From NCBI RefSeq assembly GCF_947387555.1, contig NZ_CANDNZ010000007.1, positions 186,001 to 250,000 of the forward strand: 64,000 bases of DNA, written 5' to 3'. Each line of letters opens with the position of its first letter. The stretch's first letter is position 1. The translations under genes and the position numbers were made by a program. This stretch comes from Thalassomonas sp. RHCl1 (GTDB taxonomy: Bacteria; Pseudomonadota; Gammaproteobacteria; Enterobacterales; Alteromonadaceae). Of this stretch, positions 33,280 through 43,074 are shown piece after piece. The notes under the pieces were generated by a model that saw only the letters and a program-made list of their open reading frames with translations, did no database searches and was not told the origin of the DNA.

Positions 33280-36015
33280 ATGTTGATCAAACCTGCTGCA
33301 GTTTTATTGCTTGCTCTCTATTTGCTGCTGTCTCTACCTGTTGTTGCCAATGAAACCTTTACTTACCAACAAGGACTCAATGATTATTTTGGGGCCAGTT
33401 CAACACGATTCTCCTCCTCGAGAAATCAGGACAATGCCCAGGAGCAGCATTATTTCCGCTATGACGGTACTGCCAGGATGTATAACCTGGAGTATTTTTC
33501 CCTGCCGGATTTAATCGAACAAACCGAGGTTGAGTCCGCCAAGCTTATTTTCTATCGGGTGGGGGGAGGTTTTTATACCGGCTCAAATATCTATGTCAGG
33601 CAAATTCTGGATCCGGATAACTTAGGGCTTTCTTATGCCAATGGCTGGAAGTTGGCCTCGGGGTTTCGCGCCGGCGCTAATGTTGAATCCCGCGATGACG
33701 GTGAAAGTGTTGATGTCAAATGGCGGTTATCGGATCCGGATTCCCCCGATGATCTTAATGGCGATTATTTTCAGGGCGTGCTCAGGGCATTGAGTGAATC
33801 GCCCTTTTTTACACCGCAAAAAACAGATGTTATCGGTTCGGCTTATGAGGTGGATGTGACCGCCGATCTGTTATGCATGCAGCAAAGGTTATGTCCCAAT
33901 CACGGCTGGGCGTTATTTCATGCCAACCCACATGCCAACATGCAAAATATAACCGGCAGCAGCAATTATCCGCAGATTGATTATCGTCCCAAGCTGGTGA
34001 TCACATACGGTACGGCTGTCCCGATAGCCGATGAGCTCGAACCTTTAGTGATTGAATCTTTCCCCTATAACCAGGAGGTTACCAGTACGGATAATAAGAT
34101 TGAGCTGAGATTGCTTACCAATGAAGCAGCCAGCTGTAAATATGATCTTTCTCCCTCCGACAGTTTTGCCGATATGCGCTTTAGCCTGGCATCGACTGAC
34201 GGTCTGTTTCACAGTACTTTATGGCCGGTGTCGACGTTAAATACCCGTTATCAGCTCTTTGGCAGGTGCCGGGATCTGGTCGGCAATATCAGTTTAACTC
34301 CCCATGTGTATACTTTTACCGTCAGCGAAAATCAGGTGGATGAAGAAGAGCCGGATGAAGAGATCATCAATGAAAATTATCAGGTGATTGATTTATTACC
34401 CGGCGTCAATGCTTCAGATGTCCGGCAAACTTTATATGCCATTACCGGGCAGGATTTAGCGATCACTTTAGGTCCGGCGCTTGCCGGGGATAACAGCCCC
34501 TATAGCTATCAGGCTGAGGGAAATGCTGCCTGCAAGGCTTCTGTTAGCGGCAACAGCTGTATTTTTAATACCTCTGAGGTGGCAACAGTATTATTAACAG
34601 TAACTTATAGCGGTGCCAGTAGCGGCAGCCATAACATAGTGGTGGTGAGTCAGGAAAATAACAGCCGGGGCACGAGTGCCTATATCCAAAATAAAGCGGT
34701 GATCATGGCGGATTACGGCTTAGCGGCGCCGGATAAGGGGGAAGTTAGGGTTGATCCGATAACCGGGGCAAGCATCACCCGGCTAACCGATGCCAGTGAA
34801 ATCGCCGATAGCGAGGATGCCTTAATCGTTTATTCCCGTTATTCTCCGGAAAATTCAACCGGAGATTATGTGCTGGTTTTTGGCCATAATTCTATTTCAA
34901 GCCGGGTGATTAACCGAAAAACAGGCGAGCTGGTGACTGTGCTTAAGGATGAAAGCGGTGGCACTATAGGTGAAAACCAGGAAGTCAGGTGGGATAATTC
35001 CGGACGTCATCCCAGGCGGATTTATTATGTAAGCGGCATGAAATTCTGGATGATCGATGACATTACCAAGCAGGCAAGCAGCCGGGTGTTGATTAAAGAT
35101 TTTAGCGATTTGTTTCCCAATTCCACTAAAATTTACAATGATGTCGAAGGCGACAGTTCAAATGACAGCGATCATTGGGCCTGGATGGCGGTGCATTACG
35201 GTGAAAATGATTTTGGCTCAGCTTCCTTTTTAGTGGATGCCTTTGTTCATTACCAGATCTCCACCGATACCGTGCATAGCCTGAAACCGGCTGATTTGGC
35301 CGGCACTAACCTGGACCGGGAAAAAAACCGGGCAAGTTTTACCTTGCGGCCCAATATGGTGGAAATATCGCCTTTAGGCACTGGCCTGGTGATTCACTCC
35401 AGCCATAAGCATAATGATGCCGAGCAAATCCGGGTCCATTATATCGATACCTGGTTTGACGGTCCCCACTTATGGCCGCTGGATTTCGACTTTAACCGCC
35501 AGGCGCCGGTGAAACTTTCCTGCTGTGCCAGCCATTCCGGCTGGGCTTTTGATAACCAGCAAAATGAAACATTCATCAGCCAGAATAACCGGACCGATAA
35601 ACTGGATGCGGTGAAGATCAGCGGTGAAAACTCAGGTTATGATCAGCGCCTGATGGTCGCCAGTCACGGGGATTTCGGCTGGAACATGGGTTTTCACTAC
35701 GGCAAGATGCCGCTGAGCAAACCCGGCTGGTTATTTTATAACTCGTATTCACAAGATAATGCCTTGTGGGGGGCGAACCAGTTTATGATGATCCAGCTAA
35801 AAGCAGAAACCGAGCAGCCCATAATCTGGCGCATTTCTCCTGCCTATAATCATTATGACGGTGAATACCGGGATGAAGCCCCGGCGGCGATAAACCTGTC
35901 CGGCAACCGCATCTACTGGTCTTCCAACTGGGGGGGCATGTTAGATCACCGGGAAGTATTTATGATGGAGCTGCCGGATAACTGGGATCAGGTATTGCTG
36001 GAGCCGTCGCAATAA
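33280..36015 (+). CDS. Large exported protein with DNRLRE-like and propeller-like parts
   Basis: This is a 911-residue precursor. A signal peptide (MLIKPAAVLLLALYLLLSLP, cleavage near VVA) is followed by a beta-rich N-terminal domain (about residues 25-245; VESAKLIFYRV, YRPKLVITYG). That domain resembles DNRLRE/carbohydrate-binding modules found in marine exoenzymes. A middle Ig-like region (about 250-350) has Cys pairs in the manner SCKYDLS...RCRDLVGN. The C-terminal ~450 residues are repetitive, with YYVSGMKFWMIDD, HWAWMAVHYG and ISGNR/WSSNWGG-type blades suggestive of a beta-propeller. A polysaccharide-related surface or secreted role is plausible; no catalytic motif was recognised. A truncated duplicate lies just upstream. 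Confidence 0.7.
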   Translation: MLIKPAAVLLLALYLLLSLPVVANETFTYQQGLNDYFGASSTRFSSSRNQDNAQEQHYFRYDGTARMYNLEYFSLPDLIEQTEVESAKLIFYRVGGGFYTGSNIYVRQILDPDNLGLSYANGWKLASGFRAGANVESRDDGESVDVKWRLSDPDSPDDLNGDYFQGVLRALSESPFFTPQKTDVIGSAYEVDVTADLLCMQQRLCPNHGWALFHANPHANMQNITGSSNYPQIDYRPKLVITYGTAVPIADELEPLVIESFPYNQEVTSTDNKIELRLLTNEAASCKYDLSPSDSFADMRFSLASTDGLFHSTLWPVSTLNTRYQLFGRCRDLVGNISLTPHVYTFTVSENQVDEEEPDEEIINENYQVIDLLPGVNASDVRQTLYAITGQDLAITLGPALAGDNSPYSYQAEGNAACKASVSGNSCIFNTSEVATVLLTVTYSGASSGSHNIVVVSQENNSRGTSAYIQNKAVIMADYGLAAPDKGEVRVDPITGASITRLTDASEIADSEDALIVYSRYSPENSTGDYVLVFGHNSISSRVINRKTGELVTVLKDESGGTIGENQEVRWDNSGRHPRRIYYVSGMKFWMIDDITKQASSRVLIKDFSDLFPNSTKIYNDVEGDSSNDSDHWAWMAVHYGENDFGSASFLVDAFVHYQISTDTVHSLKPADLAGTNLDREKNRASFTLRPNMVEISPLGTGLVIHSSHKHNDAEQIRVHYIDTWFDGPHLWPLDFDFNRQAPVKLSCCASHSGWAFDNQQNETFISQNNRTDKLDAVKISGENSGYDQRLMVASHGDFGWNMGFHYGKMPLSKPGWLFYNSYSQDNALWGANQFMMIQLKAETEQPIIWRISPAYNHYDGEYRDEAPAAINLSGNRIYWSSNWGGMLDHREVFMMELPDNWDQVLLEPSQ

Positions 36016-36016
36016 C

Positions 36017-36058
36017 TGTCACCAGAAAACCGTCACCAGAAAACGGTCACTAGAAAAC
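36017..36058 (+). repeat. Three tandem 14-base repeats
   Basis: Consecutive copies of NGTCACCAGAAAAC (the third has one change) directly after the stop codon of the large exported protein. Confidence 0.85.
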
Positions 36059-36101
36059 AAGCACCTGAAAGGCAAGCGCGGCGCCGGGGGCAAAGTATGG
36101 T

Positions 36102-36578
36102 TTACGGCTGCTCAGGGCCAGGCTTTTGGGCATGCGTCAGGCGCATGTCCAGGTGGGGAATATCATCTTCCAGGTAGACATCCGAAATGGCGGTAAAGCC
36201 AAAACTTTGATAAAAGTCCAACAGGTATTCCTGGGCGCCGATATCAATATCCCGGTTCGGCCAAAGCTGTTGGCAGTGGCTTAAGATGGTGGCAACCAGG
36301 GTTTGTCCCAAGCCCTGTCCCCGCGCAGATTGCGCGATGGCGACTCGGCCGAAACTGACATTGTCATAGGAAATGCCCGGGGGCAGCAGGCGGGCATAAG
36401 CAATCAGCTCGCCATCCTGATAACCGAGTAAATGGCAGACGTCCTGTGCCCTGTCTTTATCATCAAGCTCGGGATAAGGACAGGTTTGCTCTACCACAAA
36501 CACATCCACCCTGAGTTTGAGCAGTTGATAAAGTTGTTCTGTGGTAAGTTGTGAAAAAGTCAGGCATTCCCAGTTCAT
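36102..36578 (-). CDS. elaA: GNAT acetyltransferase, ElaA family
   Basis: This 158-residue protein has the ElaA pattern: LYQLLKLRVDVFVVEQ, CPYPELDDKD, then the acetyl-CoA-binding segment VAIAQSARGQGLGQTL (R/Q-x-x-G-x-G/A). It ends with YLLDFYQSFGF and DIPHLDMR. Length and order match the family throughout. The cellular substrate of ElaA is not established. It is a single gene, with a regulator gene upstream on the same strand (71-base gap). Confidence 0.9.
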   Translation of the reverse strand: MNWECLTFSQLTTEQLYQLLKLRVDVFVVEQTCPYPELDDKDRAQDVCHLLGYQDGELIAYARLLPPGISYDNVSFGRVAIAQSARGQGLGQTLVATILSHCQQLWPNRDIDIGAQEYLLDFYQSFGFTAISDVYLEDDIPHLDMRLTHAQKPGPEQP

Positions 36579-36649
36579 TAATTTTCTCTTCGGTAAACAG
36601 CATATCCGCTTACTTTACCCTGAAATGTCCGTGATGGCGTTAACCTTTG

Positions 36650-37213
36650 TTAATTTCTCAGGCGTTTTTTAATCCGGCTTAAACTGATCGGGGTAATGCC
36701 GATATAAGAGGCCAGCTGGTAGTCGGTCAAAGATGATGCCAACTCAGGGAATTGCTGTGAAAACAGCTGGTATCTTTCTTGCGGCGTGTGCAGCAGCATA
36801 AAGCGCTCTTTATTTTCTTTGTAAAGCAACTGGGTTTCAAGCAGGTGCTGGTAGCAGGCATGATTTGTCTGTCGCCATATTTGCACCTGGTTTATCGGCA
36901 AACGAACCAGGGAGCTGGCAGACAAGGTTTCCAGTGAATAGGGGGAAGCTTGCTGCTTGAGCAGGCTTTGAAAGTTAATGATACAGTCACCGCTCCAGTA
37001 GAATTCTTTACTGAATCGCTTTCCGTCTGCGGTGTGATAGCAGGCCTGGCATAACCCTTCGCTGACAAAGTATAAGTATGCAAGTTTATCTGCCTGGTGC
37101 AGGAAAATTGTCCGTGCAGGTAAATCTATGGTTTCTGTGTCCCGGTGCAGCATATTGGCTTGTTGCTGCGAAAAGCCGTGTTGCTGTAAAAAGTCGATAA
37201 AGCCAAGTTTCAT
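36650..37213 (-). CDS. Crp/Fnr-family transcription regulator
   Basis: This is a 187-residue protein. An N-terminal cyclic-nucleotide-binding-type beta barrel (about 20-120; LPARTIFLHQADKLAYLYFV, GDCIINF) is followed by a C-terminal helix-turn-helix (YQLASYIGITPISLSRIKKR). The Cys cluster of Fnr is absent and the cAMP phosphate-binding motif is not clear, so the ligand is unknown. The start at 37,213 is preferred over an upstream in-frame start because a GGGGGC purine stretch sits 4 bases before it and the family begins here. The exported DUF6607 gene is divergent from it and could be a target. Confidence 0.85.
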   Translation of the reverse strand: MKLGFIDFLQQHGFSQQQANMLHRDTETIDLPARTIFLHQADKLAYLYFVSEGLCQACYHTADGKRFSKEFYWSGDCIINFQSLLKQQASPYSLETLSASSLVRLPINQVQIWRQTNHACYQHLLETQLLYKENKERFMLLHTPQERYQLFSQQFPELASSLTDYQLASYIGITPISLSRIKKRLRN

Positions 37214-37441
37214 AGTGCCCCCGAAATGATGCTTATGCCCGGCAATGGTGCAGCGTATGGGAAAGCTTAAAAAATACCGGGCATAGATTGACATTCTGCA
37301 TTTCTTTACCTCTACTTACAAGGAGTTGGAGCATAACAAGAACGGCAGGCATAAGTTATTGTGTTTCTTTGAAAAGGGGCAACTGTGCTATTGATTGCCA
37401 TTTAATACTAACCGTGTTTTCTGCCATGGAGGCGTAAATTG

Positions 37442-38581
37442 ATGAAAACGGCTATTTCCCTGATATTAACCTTATGCATTGTTTGCCCGCAGGCTTTTAG
37501 TGCCAAGCTTTTGGATGAGCAAGCGACTGTTGAGGCAGGCAAAGAAGAGGAAAAACTTTATAACTGGACCTTTACACGCAAGCTGACCACCCCGCCGCGC
37601 GGGGGATCATCGCTAGGGCAAAAGGTGGTTTATGATCAAAAGTCTCCTGATTCATGGCAGCAATTGCAAGCCAAAGGACTGAGCCCTTATGAAAGGGATC
37701 GCCGGGCTATTTATGCCCTGGAAGGGGTTTTTGAAACAAAATTCGAATTTCTGGAGACTTTCACCCTAGGTGCCGATAAAGAAGTCGATACCCCCTATGC
37801 CTCATGGGGAACGGAATTTGTTAAGGTGATTGAGGATACCGGTGATTTTATCTCGGTTCAGCAAATCATGGTGATGTATTACCGGGACCAGGCCAGCGGG
37901 GAAGTTCAGGGGCCTCATGTGATGAAGCACTGGCGTCACGACTGGAGCTGGCAAGGCAAGAGCATCCTTGAATATCAGGGGGATAACCAGTGGCAAAGCA
38001 AAAAACTCGATCCCGCACAAACCCGGGGGAAATGGGTGTGGTCGGTTTATCAGGTTGATGATTCTCCCCGGTACTCGGGTATAGGGCGCTGGGATCATTT
38101 TGCTTCGCTTTCCACCTTCGAAACCGATTATATGTCGCGGCCTTTGCCCCGGCGGGAGAGTTCGGTCCGGGATGATTATCAAATCCTGATGGGCAAGGAT
38201 ACCCTGGTATTAACGCCGCATGCCTGGTTCCATGAGCAAAAAAACTTTAAGCATCAGGGAGGGCTTTCGCCTTCGGGAGAGTTTTCGGGGGTGATGTTGG
38301 CCAGGGAAGTCGGCCATAACAGTTACCGGCGTATTAAAGATTTTAAACATGAGCAGGGTCTGGAATATTGGGCCAAAACCAAGGGTTATTGGGCGGATGT
38401 CAGGGCGGTATGGAAGGGAATTGAGCATCAAGGGGCATTTGCGGTTAAACAATCCGTGAATAATAAGCCCCTCTTTATGATGCATTTTGAGCAGGCGGCA
38501 GATGATGAAATCCTTTCCATGGCCCCGGAGAAAAGAAGAAAAGTCATTCATGAAGCCATGCGCCCATATATTAAAGGGTAA
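37442..38581 (+). CDS. DUF6607-family exported protein
   Basis: This 379-residue precursor has a signal peptide (cleavage near AFSA, residue ~22). The mature protein follows the DUF6607 pattern: YNWTFTRKLTTPPRGGSSLG, VMKHWRHDW, GKWVWSVYQVDDSPRYSG, SVRDDYQILMG, and LTPHAWFHEQ. The family is found in marine Proteobacteria and Bacteroidetes and its function is unknown. Conserved Trp, His and Arg residues suggest a binding protein or lipid/heme-handling role, but this is speculation. GGAGG lies 9 bases before the ATG; an in-frame TTG one codon earlier is an alternative. Confidence 0.8.
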   Translation: MKTAISLILTLCIVCPQAFSAKLLDEQATVEAGKEEEKLYNWTFTRKLTTPPRGGSSLGQKVVYDQKSPDSWQQLQAKGLSPYERDRRAIYALEGVFETKFEFLETFTLGADKEVDTPYASWGTEFVKVIEDTGDFISVQQIMVMYYRDQASGEVQGPHVMKHWRHDWSWQGKSILEYQGDNQWQSKKLDPAQTRGKWVWSVYQVDDSPRYSGIGRWDHFASLSTFETDYMSRPLPRRESSVRDDYQILMGKDTLVLTPHAWFHEQKNFKHQGGLSPSGEFSGVMLAREVGHNSYRRIKDFKHEQGLEYWAKTKGYWADVRAVWKGIEHQGAFAVKQSVNNKPLFMMHFEQAADDEILSMAPEKRRKVIHEAMRPYIKG

Positions 38582-38805
38582 AGGTTATAACGCTTCGCTT
38601 TGGTGTTTTTGGAGTAGCCCGGGTTTGCGGAGCTGCTCCCTGACAAGGGGGTTATGCTGTAGCGGGATATGACTCGTTATTTTCGAAAAAGCGCTTGGCC
38701 ATTTGGACTAAACGGCATTATCCCTGACTTTATCACCAACAGAAGTTTTGGCCTGGTGATAGTATGTATGCTTTGCCAGCAGGGAGGGGGGGCAGCGCGA
38801 AAATG
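38582..38805. other. Short convergent intergenic region
   Basis: This lies between the DUF6607 gene and the oxidoreductase-like small gene on the opposite strand. No gene or convincing terminator was seen. Confidence 0.4.
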
Positions 38806-38982
38806 TTATTGGCTATCCGCTTTTTTCTGTTCATTGGCTGCAGCTTCATTGGCTTTGGCCTGAGCGATACGCCATTGCTGTAATTCGGCATAATAGTGAT
38901 CCCAGACACAGGGGTTACAGGCACCGCCGCCACAACAATCGTCGTCTGCCGGCGGGATAGGTTTTTCAAGTAATGAAGACAT
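38806..38982 (-). CDS. Oxidoreductase-like domain small protein
   Basis: This is a 58-residue protein with the compact motif PIPPADDDCCGGGACNPCVW followed by DHYYAEL, the signature of the oxidoreductase-like domain (PxPP...CCGxGCxxCVWDxY). The four Cys may bind metal or form disulfides. The C-terminal third is a charged Ala/Glu/Lys helix. The start is ATG with only a weak upstream purine stretch. Members are small and their exact role is not established, despite the domain name. Confidence 0.8.
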   Translation of the reverse strand: MSSLLEKPIPPADDDCCGGGACNPCVWDHYYAELQQWRIAQAKANEAAANEQKKADSQ

Positions 38983-39082
38983 AAACTTATTTTTGGTTTT
39001 GAACGGGTTGATACTAACTGGCCGCCAGTATACCTAAGGACGGCGCTTTTTCCTACCATAGACAAAAGTCCTGCAGAAGCGG

Positions 39083-40186
39083 CTAGAGTTTTTCCGTGGA
39101 TAACTCTTCAAAAAAATGGCAGATTTTCACTTCGTCACCGCCGCAAAACTTAGCTTTTATCAAGCCTTTATCTGCCCTTATTTGAATAGAGCGGATTTCT
39201 TCGTCGCTGTCGTTTAAGGCGGCAATGCCTATGCTCAGGGTCAGGGGAATTTTGTCTTTGCCGTAGTCAAATAAACGCTCTCGGACCGCATTTCTGATAT
39301 TGATGGCTAAAGACTGGGCGGCGATGGCGTCCCGCTCCGGCAAAATGATACAGATTTTCTCTTCTCCCACCTGGGTCAGCAATTCCTGGTGGTGGAGGTG
39401 TTCTTTGATGATGGTAATGACGTGTTGCAGCGCCAGGTGACGGATTTGGCTGCCGTACTTTTCCTTGAGGCGTTCGAGGTTGTCCAGGCCGGCGTATAAG
39501 ATAGAGAGGTTTTCATTGAGCTCTTGTGCCCGTTCAATATATTTTTTGGTTAACTGACAGTAGTTTTTCGAGTGCAGTACTTCGGTCAGCGGGTCTTTAT
39601 TGGCCAAATAGTTTAACTCAGCATTTTGCTTTTCAATATGCTGCAGATAGCGGCTCACCTGGTTGCTAAAAGCGGCCAGTACCAGGGACATGACCACCAG
39701 GCCGACCACTATGCTGGCTAAAGTCGCGGTGCCAAAAGGTGCCAGGAAAACATGGGTGGCGATAATGGCCAGCAGGGATAATAAGGTAAAGAATATCCCG
39801 GATTTTTGTCCGCCAAGCATAAAGGCTACCAGGATCAATAGGTAAAACCAGATGGCACGAAATTCATCGAAGAAAACCGTGACCAGGGCGGAAAGACAGA
39901 CCAGGAAACTGACCAGCAAAAAGGTCGTCAGCACCAGGGAAAAGTGGTTATGATTCTTTTTTAAAATGATGAGCAGGGTAAGTATGATCAGGGCGTAGCC
40001 GTAGTCCATATTGGTGGCTTGCTCGCCGATTTGATTAATGCCCAGTGAAGACATCAGGGCAAATAAGATACTGAAGATGATTGCGATACACATGATACGT
40101 GTAAGCAAAAGCACCTTGTAGTCGAAATCCATTTCGTGTGAGTGAGGTATGTCCGTATTTTTCCGATACAACTCCTTGGCATTCAT
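39083..40186 (-). CDS. Membrane protein with degenerate GGDEF domain
   Basis: This is a 367-residue protein. Six or seven hydrophobic segments (about residues 27-180) are followed by a GGDEF-type domain (about 205-360), with NKDPLTEVLHSKNYC at its start and LTLSIGIAALN near its end. The active-site loop, normally GGDEF, reads VGEEK. Diguanylate cyclase activity is therefore doubtful, and it may instead be a GTP- or c-di-GMP-responsive sensor. A GGDEV string near residue 352 is not in the active-site position. It is a single gene with no clear ribosome-binding site. Confidence 0.82.
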   Translation of the reverse strand: MNAKELYRKNTDIPHSHEMDFDYKVLLLTRIMCIAIIFSILFALMSSLGINQIGEQATNMDYGYALIILTLLIILKKNHNHFSLVLTTFLLVSFLVCLSALVTVFFDEFRAIWFYLLILVAFMLGGQKSGIFFTLLSLLAIIATHVFLAPFGTATLASIVVGLVVMSLVLAAFSNQVSRYLQHIEKQNAELNYLANKDPLTEVLHSKNYCQLTKKYIERAQELNENLSILYAGLDNLERLKEKYGSQIRHLALQHVITIIKEHLHHQELLTQVGEEKICIILPERDAIAAQSLAINIRNAVRERLFDYGKDKIPLTLSIGIAALNDSDEEIRSIQIRADKGLIKAKFCGGDEVKICHFFEELSTEKL

Positions 40187-40340
40187 GTGAATTATTAAAA
40201 ATTTCCCTATTTAAAATGATTGAATCACCTAAACAGGATAGGCGAGAGTTTGCTGATTTTCCTCAGGGAAAGTGAAAAAAAATAAAAATTTACTGCTTTA
40301 TGCTTTCGGCGGCAGGGGAGGATGAACAGGGGGCAGGAAT

Positions 40341-40369
40341 AAAAAAGCCCTGAAAAATATCAGGGCTTT
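40341..40369 (-). terminator. Terminator of the aroQ-accB-accC operon
   Basis: Stem AAAGCCCTGA...TCAGGGCTTT followed on the minus strand by TTTATT, starting 24 bases after the accC stop codon. Confidence 0.9.
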
Positions 40370-40392
40370 GCTGTGTTTTGTTTATACGCTTA

Positions 40393-41742
40393 TCAGGATT
40401 CTGACTCGGCCAGTTTCTTTTCAAGGTAGTGAATATTGGCACCACCGTTGACAAAGCCCTGATCGTTTAAGATATCCTGGTGCAGGGCGATATTGGTTTT
40501 GATACCGTCAACCACCAATTCATTCAAGGCATTGCGCATACGGGCAATGGCAACATCCCGGTTATCACCATAGGTGATTAACTTACCGATCATGGAATCA
40601 TAATGCGGCGGTACCGAGTAGTCGGCATAGATATGCGAATCCCAGCGCACCCCTAAGCCACCCGGCGGGTGGAAGCGGGTGATTTTACCCGGTGAAGGGA
40701 TAAAGCTGCGGGGATCTTCTGCATTGATCCGGCATTCGATTGAGTGGCCGCTGACCTTGATATCTTCCTGGGTGTAGGATAGCGGTTGGCCTGCAGCGAT
40801 ACGTAATTGCTCTTTGATCAGGTCGACGCCGGTGATCATTTCGGTTACCGGGTGCTCAACCTGGATACGGGTGTTCATTTCGATGAAATAGAACTCGCCG
40901 TTCTCATATAAGAACTCAAAAGTACCGGCGCCGCGGTAGTTGATTTCGATACAGGCGCGGCAGCATCTTTCACCGATTTGCTTACGCATTTCCGGAGTAA
41001 TACCCGGGGCCGGTGCTTCTTCTACCACTTTCTGGTGGCGACGCTGCATGGAGCAGTCGCGCTCACCTAAATGAATGGCGCCGCCCTGGCCGTCGGCTAA
41101 AACCTGAATTTCCACGTGACGTGGATTTTCCAGGAATTTTTCCATATACACCATATCGTTATTAAAGGTCGATCTGGCTTCTGATTTGGTCAGAGCAATT
41201 GCTTCTATCAGCTCTTGTTCTTCACGGACCACGCGCATACCGCGACCGCCGCCACCACCGGAAGCCTTGATGATCACCGGGTAACCTATGCGTTTGGCAT
41301 GGGCCAGGTTGGTTTCTTCATCGTCGGTTAACGGGCCGTCTGAACCCGGTACACAAGGTACGCCGGCAGATTTCATTGCCTTGATTGCCGATACCTTATC
41401 ACCCATTAAGCGAATGCTGTCTGCTTTCGGGCCGATAAAAGTAAAACCTGAGGTTTCCACCTGCTCGGCAAAATCGGCATTTTCGGCTAAAAAGCCATAG
41501 CCGGGGTGAATAGCAACCGCATTGGTGACTTCGGCAGCGGTAATGATGGCCGGCACGTTCAGGTAGCTTTCAAGTGCAGAAGCTTTACCGATACAGATGG
41601 TTTCATCTGCCAGCAAAACATGCTTTAAATTTTTATCGGCGGTAGAATGAATGGCAACGGTTTTGATGCCTAATTCTTTACAAGCGCGCAATATTCTCAG
41701 TGCAATTTCGCCACGGTTGGCGATAACAACTTTATCTAACAT
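40393..41742 (-). CDS. accC: Biotin carboxylase subunit of acetyl-CoA carboxylase
   Basis: This 449-residue protein is full length for AccC. It uses ATP and bicarbonate to carboxylate biotin on AccB, the first step of fatty-acid synthesis. Visible landmarks are the N-terminal [20 protein letters not shown], the ATP-grasp Gly-rich loop [14 protein letters not shown], and EVQVLADG-like segments. Further ones are [19 protein letters not shown] and [16 protein letters not shown]. It lies 23 bases after accB in the same operon. Unlike in many gammaproteobacteria, prmA does not follow; a terminator does. Confidence 0.98.
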   Translation of the reverse strand: MLDKVVIANRGEIALRILRACKELGIKTVAIHSTADKNLKHVLLADETICIGKASALESYLNVPAIITAAEVTNAVAIHPGYGFLAENADFAEQVETSGFTFIGPKADSIRLMGDKVSAIKAMKSAGVPCVPGSDGPLTDDEETNLAHAKRIGYPVIIKASGGGGGRGMRVVREEQELIEAIALTKSEARSTFNNDMVYMEKFLENPRHVEIQVLADGQGGAIHLGERDCSMQRRHQKVVEEAPAPGITPEMRKQIGERCCRACIEINYRGAGTFEFLYENGEFYFIEMNTRIQVEHPVTEMITGVDLIKEQLRIAAGQPLSYTQEDIKVSGHSIECRINAEDPRSFIPSPGKITRFHPPGGLGVRWDSHIYADYSVPPHYDSMIGKLITYGDNRDVAIARMRNALNELVVDGIKTNIALHQDILNDQGFVNGGANIHYLEKKLAESES

Positions 41743-41765
41743 GGAATTACCCTTTTAGGCTGGGC

Positions 41766-42221
41766 TTATTCAATGATGAATAGCGGTTGATCGAATTCGA
41801 TAGCATCTTCGTTTTGCGCCAGAATTTCTTTGATTACACCTGATTTATCGGCTTCGATCTGGTTCATCATTTTCATTGCTTCAACGATACATAAGGTATC
41901 GCCGGCATTGACATGTTGACCTACTTCTACAAACGCCGGGGCATCCGGTGAAGAAGCCGAGTAGAAAGTACCTACCATAGGTGAGCGTACGACATGACCG
42001 CTAAGGGCCGGTGCTGCCTGCTCGGCAGGTGCTGCTGCAGGTGCGGCAACAGGGGCAGGCGCCGCGGCCGGCATCATGGCTGGAGCTGCCTGTACTACGG
42101 TTGCGGTAGTGGCATTACCGCAGCTGATACGTACCGACTCTTCACCTTCGGAAATTTCTAATTCATTGATGTTTGATTCTTCAACAAGCTCAATGAGTTT
42201 TTTTATTTTTCTGATATCCAT
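41766..42221 (-). CDS. accB: Biotin carboxyl carrier protein
   Basis: This 151-residue protein begins [20 protein letters not shown] and has an Ala/Pro-rich flexible linker (about residues 45-72). The biotinyl domain carries the EAMKMMN site (biotin on Lys117). It carries carboxylated biotin from AccC to the transferase. It stands between aroQ and accC in one operon. Confidence 0.98.
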   Translation of the reverse strand: MDIRKIKKLIELVEESNINELEISEGEESVRISCGNATTATVVQAAPAMMPAAAPAPVAAPAAAPAEQAAPALSGHVVRSPMVGTFYSASSPDAPAFVEVGQHVNAGDTLCIVEAMKMMNQIEADKSGVIKEILAQNEDAIEFDQPLFIIE

Positions 42222-42287
42222 GTGTGTACCTTAATAATAATTTGAAATTGAGTAATTTATTGCCAGTTAACCTTCATTAGCCGGCCT

Positions 42288-42749
42288 TTAGTTGTTCTTG
42301 GCTTTTAAATGTTGATGAGCCGCATCGAGTGCATACTCATAGCCCTTAGCCCCTAAGCCGCAAATAACCCCGGTGGCGATATCTGAGAAATAGGAATGAT
42401 GCCTGAAGCTCTCTCTCGCATGGACATTGGATAAATGCACTTCGATAAAAGGGATGGCGACAGATAATAACGCGTCACGCAGGGCAACACTGGTATGGGT
42501 AAAAGCCGCAGGGTTGATAATAATAAAGTCGATTTCACCAAATCCCTGGTGGATAGCATCAATCAAGGTGTGCTCGGCATTTGACTGTACATGGCTGAGG
42601 CTGAGGCTGATATCCAAAGCCTGGGCTTTACTGCTAAGTTCTTCGATAATATCTGTTAAGGTTTGTGCACCGTAAATTTGCGGTTCACGTTTTCCCAACA
42701 TATTTAAATTCGGGCCATTTAGCACTAAAATTTTAAACTTGGCAGTCAT
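42288..42749 (-). CDS. aroQ: Type II 3-dehydroquinate dehydratase
   Basis: This 153-residue protein converts 3-dehydroquinate to 3-dehydroshikimate in the shikimate pathway. Family motifs are [20 protein letters not shown] (with the catalytic Tyr), [27 protein letters not shown], and [15 protein letters not shown]. The ATG at 42,749 is preferred to a GTG five codons upstream, because that GTG overlaps the AAGGTG ribosome-binding site. It is the first gene of the aroQ-accB-accC operon, a common gammaproteobacterial arrangement. Confidence 0.96.
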   Translation of the reverse strand: MTAKFKILVLNGPNLNMLGKREPQIYGAQTLTDIIEELSSKAQALDISLSLSHVQSNAEHTLIDAIHQGFGEIDFIIINPAAFTHTSVALRDALLSVAIPFIEVHLSNVHARESFRHHSYFSDIATGVICGLGAKGYEYALDAAHQHLKAKNN

Positions 42750-43074
42750 CTGTTGTAAAAACACCTTGAAAATTTAATTGTCCTGTTATCATCGCATAAA
42801 AATTGAACATTGGGAAATGCGATTAACAAAACAGCGCAACTTTTTACAATTTGATGCTTATTATAGTGTTTTCGAAGAAATTAGCAGCAAAATACTGGTC
42901 TAATCACTTGGCGGTGCTGCTAAACTGGTGCTTTAACTAATTTTGACTACACTGAAAATGAGCTAAGAAGAATAAGCCAAGTCATTTTTCTGTGTTTTAC
43001 CCGGCGGTTAGCTCTTGAATCACCCGCTTTGTCGTGGTGAAGGGCCGGGAAGGGCAGGTATGAAATAACTAAGG
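42750..43074. other. Divergent intergenic region aroQ / periplasmic protein gene
   Basis: No gene. It must hold the promoters of both operons. On the minus strand a TTGTAA / TTAATC pair with 17-base spacing (near 42,825-42,853) is a weak candidate for the aroQ promoter. Confidence 0.35.

Noticed and set aside
39120-39160. GGDEV string near the end of the degenerate GGDEF protein, as a possible active site
   Set aside because: It falls at the C-terminal position where family members have the G-R-N-R segment, far from the catalytic loop.
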